From IMG/VR virus record IMGVR_UViG_3300035204_000692, positions 1 through 36,902 of that record: a DNA stretch of 36,902 nt, one strand, 5' to 3'. The translations under genes were made by a program, and so were the position numbers. Below, one piece after another: positions 7,124 through 16,838 of this stretch; position 1 is the first letter of the stretch, and each line of letters opens with the position of its first letter. The notes under the pieces are model-generated. The model had not been told where the DNA came from, searched no databases, and worked only from the letters and a program-made list of their open reading frames with translations. Origin of the DNA: a virus.

Positions 7124-8175
7124 ACTTTTCTCCAATGACGAAATTTTAATTTCGCTTCTAAACCATTAACTGTATTATCGTCAATTATTTTTTGAATATT
7201 TCTGCTCGATAACCTATAGGCCATGTCATTAATATCTTTCTCTTGGATATCTTCTGGCCATACACAAACATCTTTTCCTAATTCAATCAATTTTTCAATG
7301 TATGCACAAATCTGTCGGTTGCGTGGTTCGTTGTCTAGTATGTAAGTCATTTCGGAATTTTCAAACCGAAGCGGAACATCTCTTAACGCACCTGCACCCA
7401 CCATTGCTGTAGCGTTTTTAAGAAACAAACTATCGATTGGGCCTTCAACAACATATACTCGTTTCTTTGGGTCTACTCTCCATAGACCATACCATAGTCG
7501 GTCGATACTTTTATCGCCCTTAATAGTAATATACTTAACGGTGGTTCTTGCCTTTACTTCGTCTGCCATAGTCAATGCACGACCCTGACATGCAACCACT
7601 GTTCCATGACTATTAAAAAATGGGATTACTAATCGTTCATCTTTACCAAACAGGATATTGTCTGGATCCAATTTATTGGCGAATGATGTAAAATCATCTG
7701 TGTAATACAATAATTTGAAATGTTGTTTTGGAATCATTCTCATATTGGCGAACTTGACTGCTGTGTGGTCACTGGGCAAATCTGCAAGACACTGTAATGA
7801 ATCCAATAAACTGTCTTTCTTTTTAAATGTTGGTGTTGCGGTAAATTTAAACAAATCTTCTTTTTCCTTTGGTTTCTTGTAATTGGAATGACCGTTTTCA
7901 CCAGAACGATATCTTTCCAAGGCATATTCCTTACAAACCGCAGGTGAAATTATTTCTAAAAATTTATATAGGGTGTGACCTACACCACAGTTGTGACATT
8001 TATAAAAATAATCCGAACCCTTTTCAAAAAAGAATCCCCGACATTTATTCGGATTCTTTTTTGAGTCACCGCAAATGGGACATCTGCAATTAGCAAGATT
8101 GTCTTTCTTCCATTTAAATTTTCCTAACTGTGAGGATATTTGATTGATGAATTTTCTATCAATGTATATACTCAT
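7120..8175 (-). CDS. 61: DNA primase, T4 gp61-like
   Basis: 351 residues. The ATG at 8175 overlaps the helicase stop as ATGA. It synthesises RNA primers for the lagging strand together with the gp41 helicase. An N-terminal zinc-binding domain (CPICGDSKKNPNKCRGFFF, then YKCHNCGVGHTL) is followed by a TOPRIM-type core with VYVVEGPIDSLFL (catalytic Glu) near residue 240 and MTYILDNEPRNRQI (metal-binding Asp) near 280. Length matches T4 gp61 (342). It is adjacent to gp41, as expected for the primosome pair, and translational coupling would keep the two in proportion. Confidence 0.92.
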   Translation of the reverse strand: MSIYIDRKFINQISSQLGKFKWKKDNLANCRCPICGDSKKNPNKCRGFFFEKGSDYFYKCHNCGVGHTLYKFLEIISPAVCKEYALERYRSGENGHSNYKKPKEKEDLFKFTATPTFKKKDSLLDSLQCLADLPSDHTAVKFANMRMIPKQHFKLLYYTDDFTSFANKLDPDNILFGKDERLVIPFFNSHGTVVACQGRALTMADEVKARTTVKYITIKGDKSIDRLWYGLWRVDPKKRVYVVEGPIDSLFLKNATAMVGAGALRDVPLRFENSEMTYILDNEPRNRQICAYIEKLIELGKDVCVWPEDIQEKDINDMAYRLSSRNIQKIIDDNTVNGLEAKLKFRHWRKV

Positions 8176-9563
8176 ACATTCCAATCCTTGAATTTGGCTT
8201 CATAGTTCTTACCATTAAATCCTGCTCCGTTTGCCAATGCAGGTTGACCTGTATTAATTAAATCTCTTTGTTCTTTGTCATCGACATCAAACAATTTCAT
8301 TTTAGCCCTATTAATTCCAACAACAAATTTTCTATTTAAAACTATATCGTTGTATCTATTTTTTAATTGCTTAACAAGAATTTGGTTCTTTGTATCCAAT
8401 TCTTCCGTGGAAATTATTGCGAACATAAAATCTGCTGTTGCAGGAAGACCAAATGATTCTGATGTATCTTCGAGTCCCACATCGGTACTTGTAAATCCCG
8501 TCCTGTTTGTTTGTGTTGCCGAGAAAATGGGAACATCATTTTCTACTGCTAGTCCCCGCAATTCTTCGGCAATGGCCTTAATGTAAGTATAGGAATTAAC
8601 ATTTGAATTTGATTTAAGTCGTGACGATGCACAGATATTTAAATAGTCAATAAAGATAATGTCTGGTTTGAATCTTTTCTTTAACCAAAGTTCATCTATT
8701 AGATTTCTAAAATGTTGAGCGTTTGCGGTTGCAGTGGGATACTCTTTGACAATAAGTTTCCCTTTATTAACTTCACGAATTTTATTCATTTTCTTGTCAT
8801 ATAATTGCTTGGGTAATTCCTTCAAATCATCCAATGTAATGTCCATTAGGTTTGCATCGATTCTTTCGGCGATTCGTTCTTCTGCCATTTCACATGTGAT
8901 ATAAAGGACATTTTTGTTTTGTTGTAAACAATTGGCGGCATGATGACACATGAACAAAGATTTACCAACACCTGTTCCCGCTAAACATATATTTAAAGTT
9001 TTGTTTGGTGTTCCACCATTGGTAATAACATTGAAAAAATCTAAATCAAATGGCACTTTAGATTCTACTCTGTGATAAAAATCATATCGTTCATCTGCAT
9101 CTTCAATGTAATCGTGGCCGATGTGGTCATCAAAACATACAGACAAAGCAGAAGAAAGTATTTCTGGAATTGCATTTGCTGTTTTGTTGGCGGATTGTCC
9201 ATCGATAATATGAATAGATTCCATAATGGCATTATACACCGCCTTGTCTTTACAGAATTCTTCAGTTTTATCGATTAACCATTTCTCGTCTTGGTCAACC
9301 TCAATTTCTTTGAATACCCCCAACTTATCAACACAAATGTTGTAATCGTCCTGTGATAGGGTCGAATCAGAATCCAATGAAATTACAATTGCTTCTCTTG
9401 TAGGAATATTATTATACTGAGTAATAAATTCTTTAATATGGGAAAATATTGTGCGGTCGTTTTTGTCTTGAAAATAAATGTCTTCTATAAACGGAAGAAC
9501 TCTTCGTGAATACGAATCATTCTCCATCAATTGGTTTAGAATTATCTTCTCTATGTTCGCCAT
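8172..9563 (-). CDS. 41: Replicative DNA helicase, T4 gp41-like (DnaB family)
   Basis: 463 residues; the ATG at 9563 is preceded by GGAGTAGG, with a GTG one codon earlier as an alternative. It is a hexameric 5'-3' helicase with a RecA-type motor: Walker A LAGTGVGKSLF near residue 195, VLYITCEMAEERIAERI, Walker B PDIIFIDYLN near 300, and the sensor region VPIFSATQTNRTGF near 345. The N-terminal 150 residues correspond to the DnaB-like helical domain. It overlaps the preceding small gene by 47 bases and the primase by four. Size is close to T4 gp41 (475). Confidence 0.94.
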   Translation of the reverse strand: MANIEKIILNQLMENDSYSRRVLPFIEDIYFQDKNDRTIFSHIKEFITQYNNIPTREAIVISLDSDSTLSQDDYNICVDKLGVFKEIEVDQDEKWLIDKTEEFCKDKAVYNAIMESIHIIDGQSANKTANAIPEILSSALSVCFDDHIGHDYIEDADERYDFYHRVESKVPFDLDFFNVITNGGTPNKTLNICLAGTGVGKSLFMCHHAANCLQQNKNVLYITCEMAEERIAERIDANLMDITLDDLKELPKQLYDKKMNKIREVNKGKLIVKEYPTATANAQHFRNLIDELWLKKRFKPDIIFIDYLNICASSRLKSNSNVNSYTYIKAIAEELRGLAVENDVPIFSATQTNRTGFTSTDVGLEDTSESFGLPATADFMFAIISTEELDTKNQILVKQLKNRYNDIVLNRKFVVGINRAKMKLFDVDDKEQRDLINTGQPALANGAGFNGKNYEAKFKDWNV

Positions 9564-9861
9564 CACCTACTCCATACAATTCATTTTTTTGTAATTGTTT
9601 ATCAATAACATCAATCAACACATCACCCAAAAAGTTTATCATCTTTTTATCTTCTGTCAAGTTCTTTGGGTTGTCTAGGATATAATAATCAAATTTTACC
9701 TTTGCGTTGCCCGCTTCTTTGTCTTCGTCAAATTTAACTGTTCCATATTGCCAAACCAACTTCTTGTACTTACCACCAATCCCAGTAAATACAAACGGCA
9801 TTTGTTTATCCTCGGGACGAGGCGTAAGTTCATACTTCTTCTCTATCGGTAATCTCGCCAT
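9517..9861 (-). CDS. Conserved small protein between uvsX and gp41
   Basis: 114 residues from an ATG preceded by GGAGGAGT. It overlaps the uvsX end by 32 bases and the helicase start by 47, so the three are tightly linked. The sequence is soluble and charged ([19 protein letters not shown], then [11 protein letters not shown]). A small gene at this position is, from memory, common in T4-like cyanophages and other marine relatives. I recognise no domain; a role as a replication or recombination accessory protein is inferred only from position. Confidence 0.7.
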   Translation of the reverse strand: MARLPIEKKYELTPRPEDKQMPFVFTGIGGKYKKLVWQYGTVKFDEDKEAGNAKVKFDYYILDNPKNLTEDKKMINFLGDVLIDVIDKQLQKNELYGVGDGEHREDNSKPIDGE

Positions 9862-10891
9862 CGGACTCCTCCTCTACACTGCTTCCATATTTAAATTCTT
9901 TGCCAACCACTTCTTCAAGTCGTTGCATGATATCTTCTGTGAAATACTTTTCGGGCTCTTTGTAAATTGATTTTTCAAATGCTTTGCGGCCATCTGGCAT
10001 TTCAATACGAGTTGATACCTTCTTGAAAATTTCATGTTTAAGTGCAATATCAACCAACCCATAATATGGATTCAATCCTGTATCATAACTCAACATGACA
10101 TCAACCTGTGAATTTTCTTTTGTAAGTCGGGACTTGTAAAGTTTACAATGGACGACATTACCAACGATATCCGTTCCCTCTTTCACCTTTCTCTTTGAAA
10201 GATAAACAATAGTTGAAGCGGCATACTTTAAACCAGAACCACCACCCATTTCTTTTGTCGGGAACATAGAACCAATTACAGCGTATGTGTGGTTGGTCAT
10301 AATGAGTGGAACACCAATCTGTCCAAGTTTGAGAGTAAGTGTACGGAATGTAGACTTTACAACTTGGGCACGGGTCATGTCCTTTGTTAGTTTTCCTTCG
10401 GCCGTATCTGTCATCTCTTTCATTGTTGACAACATACCCAACGAATCAAGAACAATCATCATTGGTTTTTGTTCGCTCTTCTTTTGTTCTTTGTAGTTAT
10501 CACAAATTTGAATTGCTTGGTGTCTAAATTCCTCGACTGTTGCAACAGGAAAAACTGCAATGCGAGAAGAATCAATGCCTCGCTCGTTAAACATTTCTGA
10601 TGTTACTGCCTGTTCTGTGTCAAAATATAGGACAACACCATCAGGATTATCTGATAAGAATTTCGATACCATTCCCAATGCAAAAAAAGTTTTGCCTGTT
10701 GCACTTTCGCCGGCGAGGGCGATAATTTTATTATCTGCCATACCACCATACAAACTACCACTTAGTAATGCGTTAAATGCATATGAACCTGTGTCAACAA
10801 ATCCATTGACATCAGATTCTACACCATCTGAAACAACACTTGCAAGTTCGTTGCTAGATGCTTTCACCATATTGTTTAAAAAATTACTCAT
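9830..10891 (-). CDS. uvsX: UvsX recombinase (RecA/Rad51 family)
   Basis: 353 residues. The ATG at 10891 overlaps the polymerase stop as ATGA, with AGAAGGA upstream. It forms filaments on single-stranded DNA and catalyses strand exchange for recombination-dependent replication. Walker A is [12 protein letters not shown] near residue 58, followed by [16 protein letters not shown], Walker [12 protein letters not shown] near 150, and the DNA-binding loop region [20 protein letters not shown] near 200. Length is near T4 UvsX (391). An acidic C-terminal tail (EEESDGE) is typical and may tune DNA binding. Confidence 0.94.
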   Translation of the reverse strand: MSNFLNNMVKASSNELASVVSDGVESDVNGFVDTGSYAFNALLSGSLYGGMADNKIIALAGESATGKTFFALGMVSKFLSDNPDGVVLYFDTEQAVTSEMFNERGIDSSRIAVFPVATVEEFRHQAIQICDNYKEQKKSEQKPMMIVLDSLGMLSTMKEMTDTAEGKLTKDMTRAQVVKSTFRTLTLKLGQIGVPLIMTNHTYAVIGSMFPTKEMGGGSGLKYAASTIVYLSKRKVKEGTDIVGNVVHCKLYKSRLTKENSQVDVMLSYDTGLNPYYGLVDIALKHEIFKKVSTRIEMPDGRKAFEKSIYKEPEKYFTEDIMQRLEEVVGKEFKYGSSVEEESDGEITDREEV

Positions 10892-13443
10892 ATAAATAGT
10901 CCTTCTAATGTTGCTACTTCTTCGTGATGCCATCCAATTGTGTTTAGAATGGTTTTAAGTGGGTCAAGAAAAGACTTCTCGAACTGTAAATTATAATCTA
11001 CAAATCGCTCTAAGTCAAACTCTTTTGGTAGAGAATTTAAAAAAGAAATTACTCGTTCGCCACTAGGATTTGGTTCTTTCAAATACAGAAATTTAATCTT
11101 TTCTCCATTTTTGATTGTCTGATACTTTCGTTCTAACTTATGGACTTTGATTAAATTGTTATGAATCAATGCTCCCTTTACAGCAATGGGCGTTCCCTTA
11201 CTATAAACTGTTGAAGCACTTGCATATTTTTCTAAAGCACGGACACTTCGGGGAAACGCAACTTCTTCGGGAGCGAGAGTTTTGAATTTTTTCTCAAAGT
11301 CCGAAACAAAATCGTGAAGGGTTGATTCGTCTTCTTGCATGATGATACGAATTGCCTTTTTCAATTCATCTCTCACTACATTGGGAGTCGATGACCGTGT
11401 TGTTTCGATTCCCATTATTTTTAATTTGGGTTCGTTGTATTGAACACCTTCAGAATTGTGAACATTTAGAATATATCTTTTCTTGGCAGTCCATACACCA
11501 GTATCGGCAATAACCTCTCGTTCCATTACCATTTTGTTTTGGTATGCATTCATCACCGATGCGAGTTCATCATATTGCTTTCCAATGAATGGAGTTATGA
11601 TTTCTTTTGCCGCTTTGTCGAGGAATTTGACCACATCCAAATTGGTGGCATCGGGCCCGCATACCTTATCAACAAGATTCCCACAACGCAGATATACACT
11701 ATCCGTATCACTCGCAACAACATAATCATAATCTTTCGTACCAACTGTTTTGTTTAGAAATTCATTTAGTCTATCAGCAATCCAACGAATGCTTAATTGC
11801 CCAGACAATGTAATTGCTTCTGCCATATCCACATCAAAGAAACGAAACCATTGATTACCCAATGCACCATAAGCAGAGTTCAAGGCAATCTTCAATGCCA
11901 TCTGTCGTGTTCCCCACTTTGCAATTTCATAATCTTTTTCGGCGAGTAACTTTGAAACATCACCACCAAGAGCGCCAGATTTTAGAATGGATTGTCTTTC
12001 TTTTTGACAAGAAATCATTTTCTTTTTTGCAACCTTTCGGTCTTTATACATTTGTTCCATCAATGCAGGCAGGAAACCTTGTTTGTCTCTGGTATAACAA
12101 GTTCCATTTGCGGCGACAGAATAATCGTTATCGATATGTGTTTTGAGTGCTTTCTTGAAATGGTCAGATTGTTCACCAAGGACACCATTGGGTGTAATCA
12201 TATAATCTTTTGGTTGTTGAATTTTTGTTTCGGGACTGATATTGTACTGCATGATTAAGTGAGGGTACAGACTGTTCAAATCGAAAGACACAACCCAATC
12301 GTGCATTCCTGTGATGGGGTCTTTGACATATGCGCCGGCGTATTGTTCGGATTTATTTTGATGTGTTGATTGCGGAACAACAATGTTTTGTTCACGCAAG
12401 TGTTGGTATATAATGCAATCCCAAGTACGAACCTGACCGAATACATCTTCATAATTACATTTTGCAAGATAGGCGATTGAAGCATTCAGTTCTAACAATC
12501 GCAACTTGTTATCTAACTGTTGTACCAACTCAACATCTTTAACATTATATTCCATGAACTTTGGAAAGTCGTGCTTGTAGAATTCTGCCATGGAATCATA
12601 TTCCGCATACGACAATTTCTTTGCACCCAATTCTACCCACGCAATATGATTCAACGAATATGACTCTTGGTTCACGAAAGTATAGTTGCGATATGTCTCA
12701 AGATAATCGAGAACACTTATACCAAGAATTTTATAGATGGTATGCTTCTTGTCACGCAAGAAGACTTTACGACTACGAATAACTTTCCACGGAGATAATC
12801 GTTTAGGGAAATGTTCACCAAACAATTTCTGCATTCGGTGAACCATATATGGAATGTCAAAGAAATCAATATTCCAACCTGTTACAATGTCTGGTTGAAT
12901 ATCACACCATAGGTCAACAAACGATTGAAGCAGGTCTTCTTCGTTGTCAAACTTATATTGTTGAACATTCTTCCCCTCACGCACAATATCGAATTCACCA
13001 ATACCAAATATATGATAGTCATCACCGATAATCATGGTGATTGCAATGATGCGTTCATCAGCATTTTCAATATCGGGGAAACCATTTTCACATTCGGTTT
13101 CAATATCGATATTTGCAATTACTACTTTCGAGAAGTCGTATTTAATCTCATCGGGAAATGCCTCACCAAAAAATTGATACACATAATTTGTGTTGCCAAA
13201 TATTTCGAATCCACTAACATCACTATACCGTTCGATAAACTCACGACACTCTTTCATGTTGCCTGGATTAATTGGTTCTACCGGCCGACCATCAAGAGTT
13301 TTGTGTTTGGTTTTTTCTTTGGTGGGGACAAACAGCGTTGGATTATATTCAATCTTGCGAGTAACAGGATTACCATCCGATGTTCTTCCCCGATATAAAA
13401 TGTTTTTACCATATGAAATAGCATTGGTATAAAATTCATTCAT
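10888..13443 (-). CDS. 43: Family B DNA polymerase, T4 gp43-like
   Basis: 851 residues, slightly shorter than T4 gp43 (898). The 3'-5' exonuclease motifs are present: NIDIETE (Asp113, Glu115), [14 protein letters not shown] near residue 195, and YNVKDVEL near 300. The polymerase motifs follow in order: A ([11 protein letters not shown]), B ([13 protein letters not shown]) and C ([12 protein letters not shown]). The C-terminal [14 protein letters not shown] region resembles the clamp-interacting end of other gp43 proteins. No Shine-Dalgarno site precedes the AUG; instead a sigma70-like -10 box ends six bases before it. The gene is complete, with no intein or split visible. Confidence 0.96.
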   Translation of the reverse strand: MNEFYTNAISYGKNILYRGRTSDGNPVTRKIEYNPTLFVPTKEKTKHKTLDGRPVEPINPGNMKECREFIERYSDVSGFEIFGNTNYVYQFFGEAFPDEIKYDFSKVVIANIDIETECENGFPDIENADERIIAITMIIGDDYHIFGIGEFDIVREGKNVQQYKFDNEEDLLQSFVDLWCDIQPDIVTGWNIDFFDIPYMVHRMQKLFGEHFPKRLSPWKVIRSRKVFLRDKKHTIYKILGISVLDYLETYRNYTFVNQESYSLNHIAWVELGAKKLSYAEYDSMAEFYKHDFPKFMEYNVKDVELVQQLDNKLRLLELNASIAYLAKCNYEDVFGQVRTWDCIIYQHLREQNIVVPQSTHQNKSEQYAGAYVKDPITGMHDWVVSFDLNSLYPHLIMQYNISPETKIQQPKDYMITPNGVLGEQSDHFKKALKTHIDNDYSVAANGTCYTRDKQGFLPALMEQMYKDRKVAKKKMISCQKERQSILKSGALGGDVSKLLAEKDYEIAKWGTRQMALKIALNSAYGALGNQWFRFFDVDMAEAITLSGQLSIRWIADRLNEFLNKTVGTKDYDYVVASDTDSVYLRCGNLVDKVCGPDATNLDVVKFLDKAAKEIITPFIGKQYDELASVMNAYQNKMVMEREVIADTGVWTAKKRYILNVHNSEGVQYNEPKLKIMGIETTRSSTPNVVRDELKKAIRIIMQEDESTLHDFVSDFEKKFKTLAPEEVAFPRSVRALEKYASASTVYSKGTPIAVKGALIHNNLIKVHKLERKYQTIKNGEKIKFLYLKEPNPSGERVISFLNSLPKEFDLERFVDYNLQFEKSFLDPLKTILNTIGWHHEEVATLEGLFI

Positions 13444-13449
13444 ACGAGT

Positions 13450-13478
13450 ATTTTACCCTACTGATGCTGTTTGGTCAA
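13450..13478 (-). promoter_or_regulatory. Sigma70-like promoter for DNA polymerase, possibly leaderless
   Basis: TTGACC (plus 13473-13478) and TAAAAT (plus 13450-13455) are 17 bases apart on the minus strand. The -10 ends exactly six bases before the gp43 ATG at 13443, so transcription should begin at or next to the A of the AUG. The -10 covers the TAA stop of the upstream glycosyltransferase gene. Confidence 0.6.
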
Positions 13479-14187
13479 GTACTTCTTGTTTGAATTGTTC
13501 GAAATGGTGGTTGTGGTGGTCTTCTGGTTTTTCCTGTCCGTTTTCGACCACATAAATATTTCCAACAAAATCATACACACCATTTTCATCGGGTTCAATT
13601 CTGGATGGAAATGGTTCTGCGGGAGGATATGGTGGGATTGTTCTGCTAATATTCATATAATCATCGTGGAACAAAGTAGTATTTTCTACGATAGGCCACA
13701 CAACCTCTTGAATAAACTTTTGGTCATGGCCATATGAATCTTCCACAGGGACATTACTTATATGAAAATCCATATCAATCAAAAGTCCATTTCGTACACC
13801 CCACATACCACCCAAAATTAGAGGCGCATGGAAAACAGGATGGTCACGCATTGCATGGAAATTTTTATCACTCGCCAACCATGCATCGACTGCCTCTTTT
13901 TCACGAAGACTTAATCTACTATCACAATCTCGGGACAAGAATACTTGGACTGTGGGATCCGAACACGCTTTAAATTTCCACATCATTTTATTACCAGAAG
14001 AATTCATAAAAATTTTAACATTATCAAATGATGATAATTTTTCAATAACCTCTTGGGGAACAGTGTTGTCAACATAATACCAACATTCAAAGTCAGGATA
14101 TATTTCTTTTGCCAATTCGGCGTTACGAATTGCTCCAAAAGTATATTTTTCGTCTGCTCCATATAAAGAAAATCCAATTACATTCAT
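13453..14187 (-). CDS. GT-A type glycosyltransferase-like protein
   Basis: 244 residues starting at an ATGA overlap, with TGGAG upstream. The N-terminus (IGFSLYGADEKYTFGAIRNA, then PDFECWYYVD) matches a family seen in phages and large DNA viruses. FLSRDCDSRLS near residue 104 gives the DxD-like metal site of GT-A enzymes, and the downstream MRDHPVF and GGMWGVRNG fit the acceptor and product-release region. The C-terminus is His-rich (DHHNHHFEQF). It is the last gene of the glycan island, immediately before gp43. Sugar and acceptor are unknown. Confidence 0.72.
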   Translation of the reverse strand: MNVIGFSLYGADEKYTFGAIRNAELAKEIYPDFECWYYVDNTVPQEVIEKLSSFDNVKIFMNSSGNKMMWKFKACSDPTVQVFLSRDCDSRLSLREKEAVDAWLASDKNFHAMRDHPVFHAPLILGGMWGVRNGLLIDMDFHISNVPVEDSYGHDQKFIQEVVWPIVENTTLFHDDYMNISRTIPPYPPAEPFPSRIEPDENGVYDFVGNIYVVENGQEKPEDHHNHHFEQFKQEVLDQTASVG

Positions 14188-14876
14188 GCTGTTACTCCAT
14201 TAAATAATTCATGTGTTTTATAGTGACACTTAGGGTTGCGACTACTACTAAAATAATAATGTTGGGCGTTTGCATCAAATTTTTCCTCGATGTCATCTTC
14301 GACACACACAACCCGTTTTCCAAACTTCGTTGGTTTAATTGATTGCGTTGCTAAAAATTCTCCGATAGCAACATCATCCATTTTACCACCTGTTCCATCA
14401 TAATGCAAGTCTTTTTTATTTGCAACCAAGAGTTCGGCAACATCTCGACTAAAAACCATACAAGCACCAGAAACATATTCTATACCATTCCACTCGCCCA
14501 TTTCACCACCATAAAATTTTTCTCTTGGTTGTGATTCTAAATACTTATTTAATAATTCAAGGTGAATATAACTTCCACAATTTGGTCGAATAATATAATC
14601 AAAATCCTCCAAAGATAATAATGTCTCAAATGCTAATATAGTTTTCATCAATAAAAAACCATATTGTTCGGGAGCATTGCAAGCAATGAGTCCCTCTCCT
14701 ACGGCACATGAACCCTGTGGAATATCAATATTGTGTTTGTTTAAAAAGGCATCACCATAATTGTAGAATATCTTTGTGTTCTCTGGAGGATCGTTTGCCC
14801 ATGTATCTTGGCACGCCTGAACACATTCAGTCCAACCGTGGCCATCACTTGCTAATATTGATATTACTGTTTTCAT
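14184..14876 (-). CDS. GT31-like glycosyltransferase
   Basis: 230 residues from MKTVISI at 14876; an in-frame ATG at 14897 is possible. It overlaps the epimerase end by 32 bases and the next gene by ATGA. YIIRPNCGSYIHLELLNKYL and EYVSGACMVFSRDVAELL resemble the acceptor and Gly-rich blocks of beta-1,3-galactosyltransferase-type (GT31) enzymes, and KMDDVAIGEFL supplies the E/DDV-G motif expected near the catalytic base. No membrane anchor is present, unlike eukaryotic relatives, so it should act in the cytoplasm on activated sugars or lipid-linked oligosaccharides. Confidence 0.66.
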   Translation of the reverse strand: MKTVISILASDGHGWTECVQACQDTWANDPPENTKIFYNYGDAFLNKHNIDIPQGSCAVGEGLIACNAPEQYGFLLMKTILAFETLLSLEDFDYIIRPNCGSYIHLELLNKYLESQPREKFYGGEMGEWNGIEYVSGACMVFSRDVAELLVANKKDLHYDGTGGKMDDVAIGEFLATQSIKPTKFGKRVVCVEDDIEEKFDANAQHYYFSSSRNPKCHYKTHELFNGVTA

Positions 14877-15870
14877 TTTCTGTTTTCCAATAATCATAAA
14901 TGCCTTTGTTTACTTCATAATCAAACATGATTCGGTTTCGCATTGGTTGAACCTTTGCCCAATCCCACATTTTCTGTAACCCTTCGTGTAAAGGCGTTTT
15001 GTGTTCGAACCCTAATATATCACAAGACTTTTGGTGCGTAGACCATGCATGTTTTACTTCATGTCTACCCTCAAGGTATTGCATCTCGGCGTTGCCAGGC
15101 AAAATTTCAATCAATGTGTTTGCCGCTTCGGTGATAGACACTTCTTCAATACCACCGATATTAATAATTTGTTTGGATGATTTTGGAGAAATTGCGGCAT
15201 TCCAAAATGGTTCTAGTACATCATCAATATAACTAAATGCTCTAGTTTGTGTTCCGTCACCAAAAATTGTGATGGGGTCTGCCTTTAAATACTGATACAT
15301 CCAAATACCCAAAACATTTCTATACTTGTCCCAAATATTTTGCTTCACACCATACACATTGTGTGGTCGAAGAATACACCAATCAAGACCGTGTTGTTCA
15401 CCTGCAATTTCAATATCCATCTCACAAGCGGCCTTTGCAACTCCATATGGGTCAATAGGTTTTCGTGGCATCGATTCGTCAAAGGGTGTATCATTGTTAC
15501 CATAAACTGCCATGCTTGATGTAAAGACCAATCTTTTGACATCATAATTAATACATTTATTAACAATATTTGCCGTGGAAATTAAATTATTGGTATAATT
15601 ATATTTTCGAATGAAGGGACTTAATCCTTCGGCCGCATATGCGGCAAAGTGATAAACATAATCGGGTCTATACTTTTCAAACACATATTCAAGTTCATGC
15701 TCTGAAGTCGCTAAATCAAATTGGAAAAACTTTACTCTTCGGTCAATGTTGTTTTTGTAACCACCACTGAGGTCATCGATACCCAAAATTTCGGCCTCGG
15801 TATTCTCAAGCAACCAATCTGCTAATCGTGACCCCAAAAGGCCACCAACTCCCGTAATTAAAATTTTCAT
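14845..15870 (-). CDS. NAD-dependent sugar epimerase/dehydratase (extended SDR)
   Basis: 341 residues from MKILITG at 15870, preceded by AAGGAG and overlapping the gmd stop as ATGA. The Rossmann motif GVGGLLGSRLADWLL is at the N-terminus, FTSSMAVYG gives the catalytic Ser, and YGVAKAACEMD the Tyr-xxx-Lys pair. LRPHNVYG and FGDGTQTRAFSYIDD are typical of UDP-glucose 4-epimerase-like enzymes acting on nucleotide sugars. The exact reaction cannot be fixed; placement beside gmd and fcl allows a role in GDP- or UDP-sugar conversion. Confidence 0.85.
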   Translation of the reverse strand: MKILITGVGGLLGSRLADWLLENTEAEILGIDDLSGGYKNNIDRRVKFFQFDLATSEHELEYVFEKYRPDYVYHFAAYAAEGLSPFIRKYNYTNNLISTANIVNKCINYDVKRLVFTSSMAVYGNNDTPFDESMPRKPIDPYGVAKAACEMDIEIAGEQHGLDWCILRPHNVYGVKQNIWDKYRNVLGIWMYQYLKADPITIFGDGTQTRAFSYIDDVLEPFWNAAISPKSSKQIINIGGIEEVSITEAANTLIEILPGNAEMQYLEGRHEVKHAWSTHQKSCDILGFEHKTPLHEGLQKMWDWAKVQPMRNRIMFDYEVNKGIYDYWKTENENSNINISK

Positions 15871-16838
15871 AGTACTCCTTTCCAATGGTCAACCATTTCG
15901 TGCATCATACTTTCAAATGTATATTCGGGTTTCCAACCAAGAACCTTTCGGATTTTACTGGAATCTCCCCGAAGGAATTTTAATTCTTCAGGACGCATAT
16001 ACTTTGGATTTTGTGTGACATAATCTCTATAATCTAATTCTAGATATTTAAATACAACTTCACACAAATCCCGTACCGAATGTGTTGTGCCGGTTGCGAC
16101 ACAAAACTCATCTGGTGTTTCATGATTGATAATTTGAATCATTGCTCTGGTATAATCTTTGGAGTGGCCCCAATCACGGTAAGAATCCATGTTGCCCAAT
16201 TCTAACTTATCACGCAATCCCTTTTTAATTTCGACTGCTTGCTTAACAACCTTATTGGTTACAAAATTAGAACCCCTTCTTGGTGATTCGTGATTAAAAA
16301 GAATACCATTACACGCATGTAAATTATATGCGTTTCTGTAGTGTCGGACTAAATTGTATGCTAGGAGTTTTGCACATCCATATGGACTAACTGGATTCAT
16401 TGCTGTGCTTTCTCTTTGAAATCCATCATCATCTATAGTATTACCAAACATTTCAGAAGAACTTGCTTGATAGAATTTTGCTTCGGGTGTAAATTGTCTG
16501 TAAATTTCAAGTAAGTTTAGAACACCAAGACCATTTGTTTGAATAGTATATGATGGTACATCAAAACTAATTCTTACATGACTCATGGCGCCCAAGTTGA
16601 AAATGTGTGATGGGTTTACAGAAGTGACAATTTTTGTTAATGATGGCACATCAGTGAGGTCACCATAATATGTGTTCACATCACTCAAATGTTCTAATCT
16701 TGTTTCTTGATTTTCAGCAGTGGATTGTCTTCGTACAATTCCATGTACTTCATATCCCATGTCGAGCAGATGTTCAGAAAGATAACTTCCATCTTGCCCG
16801 GCAATACCACTAATTAATGCAACTTTTCGCTCACTCAT
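15867..16838 (-). CDS. gmd: GDP-mannose 4,6-dehydratase
   Basis: 323 residues. It converts GDP-D-mannose to GDP-4-keto-6-deoxymannose, the first step to GDP-L-fucose. Family blocks are in order: ALISGIAGQDGSYLSEHLL (NADP binding), GIVRRQST, NLGAMSHVRISFDVP, ASSSEMFGNT, SPYGCAKLLAYNLVRHYR (catalytic Tyr-xxx-Lys), GILFNHESPRRGSNFVTNKV, and GNMDSYRDWGHSKDYTRAM. Length is slightly below bacterial Gmd (about 370). It overlaps fcl upstream and the epimerase downstream by ATGA, so the pathway enzymes are co-translated. Confidence 0.96.
   Translation of the reverse strand: MSERKVALISGIAGQDGSYLSEHLLDMGYEVHGIVRRQSTAENQETRLEHLSDVNTYYGDLTDVPSLTKIVTSVNPSHIFNLGAMSHVRISFDVPSYTIQTNGLGVLNLLEIYRQFTPEAKFYQASSSEMFGNTIDDDGFQRESTAMNPVSPYGCAKLLAYNLVRHYRNAYNLHACNGILFNHESPRRGSNFVTNKVVKQAVEIKKGLRDKLELGNMDSYRDWGHSKDYTRAMIQIINHETPDEFCVATGTTHSVRDLCEVVFKYLELDYRDYVTQNPKYMRPEELKFLRGDSSKIRKVLGWKPEYTFESMMHEMVDHWKGVL

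Noticed and set aside
10891-10898. TATAAATA on the plus strand resembling a T4 late promoter
   Set aside because: It would transcribe rightward, antisense through gp43, with no plus-strand gene downstream; it is part of the gp43/uvsX coupling sequence.
12925-13398. 157-codon open frame on the plus strand opposite DNA polymerase
   Set aside because: It lies entirely antisense to conserved gp43 codons, has a biased Ile/Phe/Asn composition and no ribosome binding site; it is a shadow frame.
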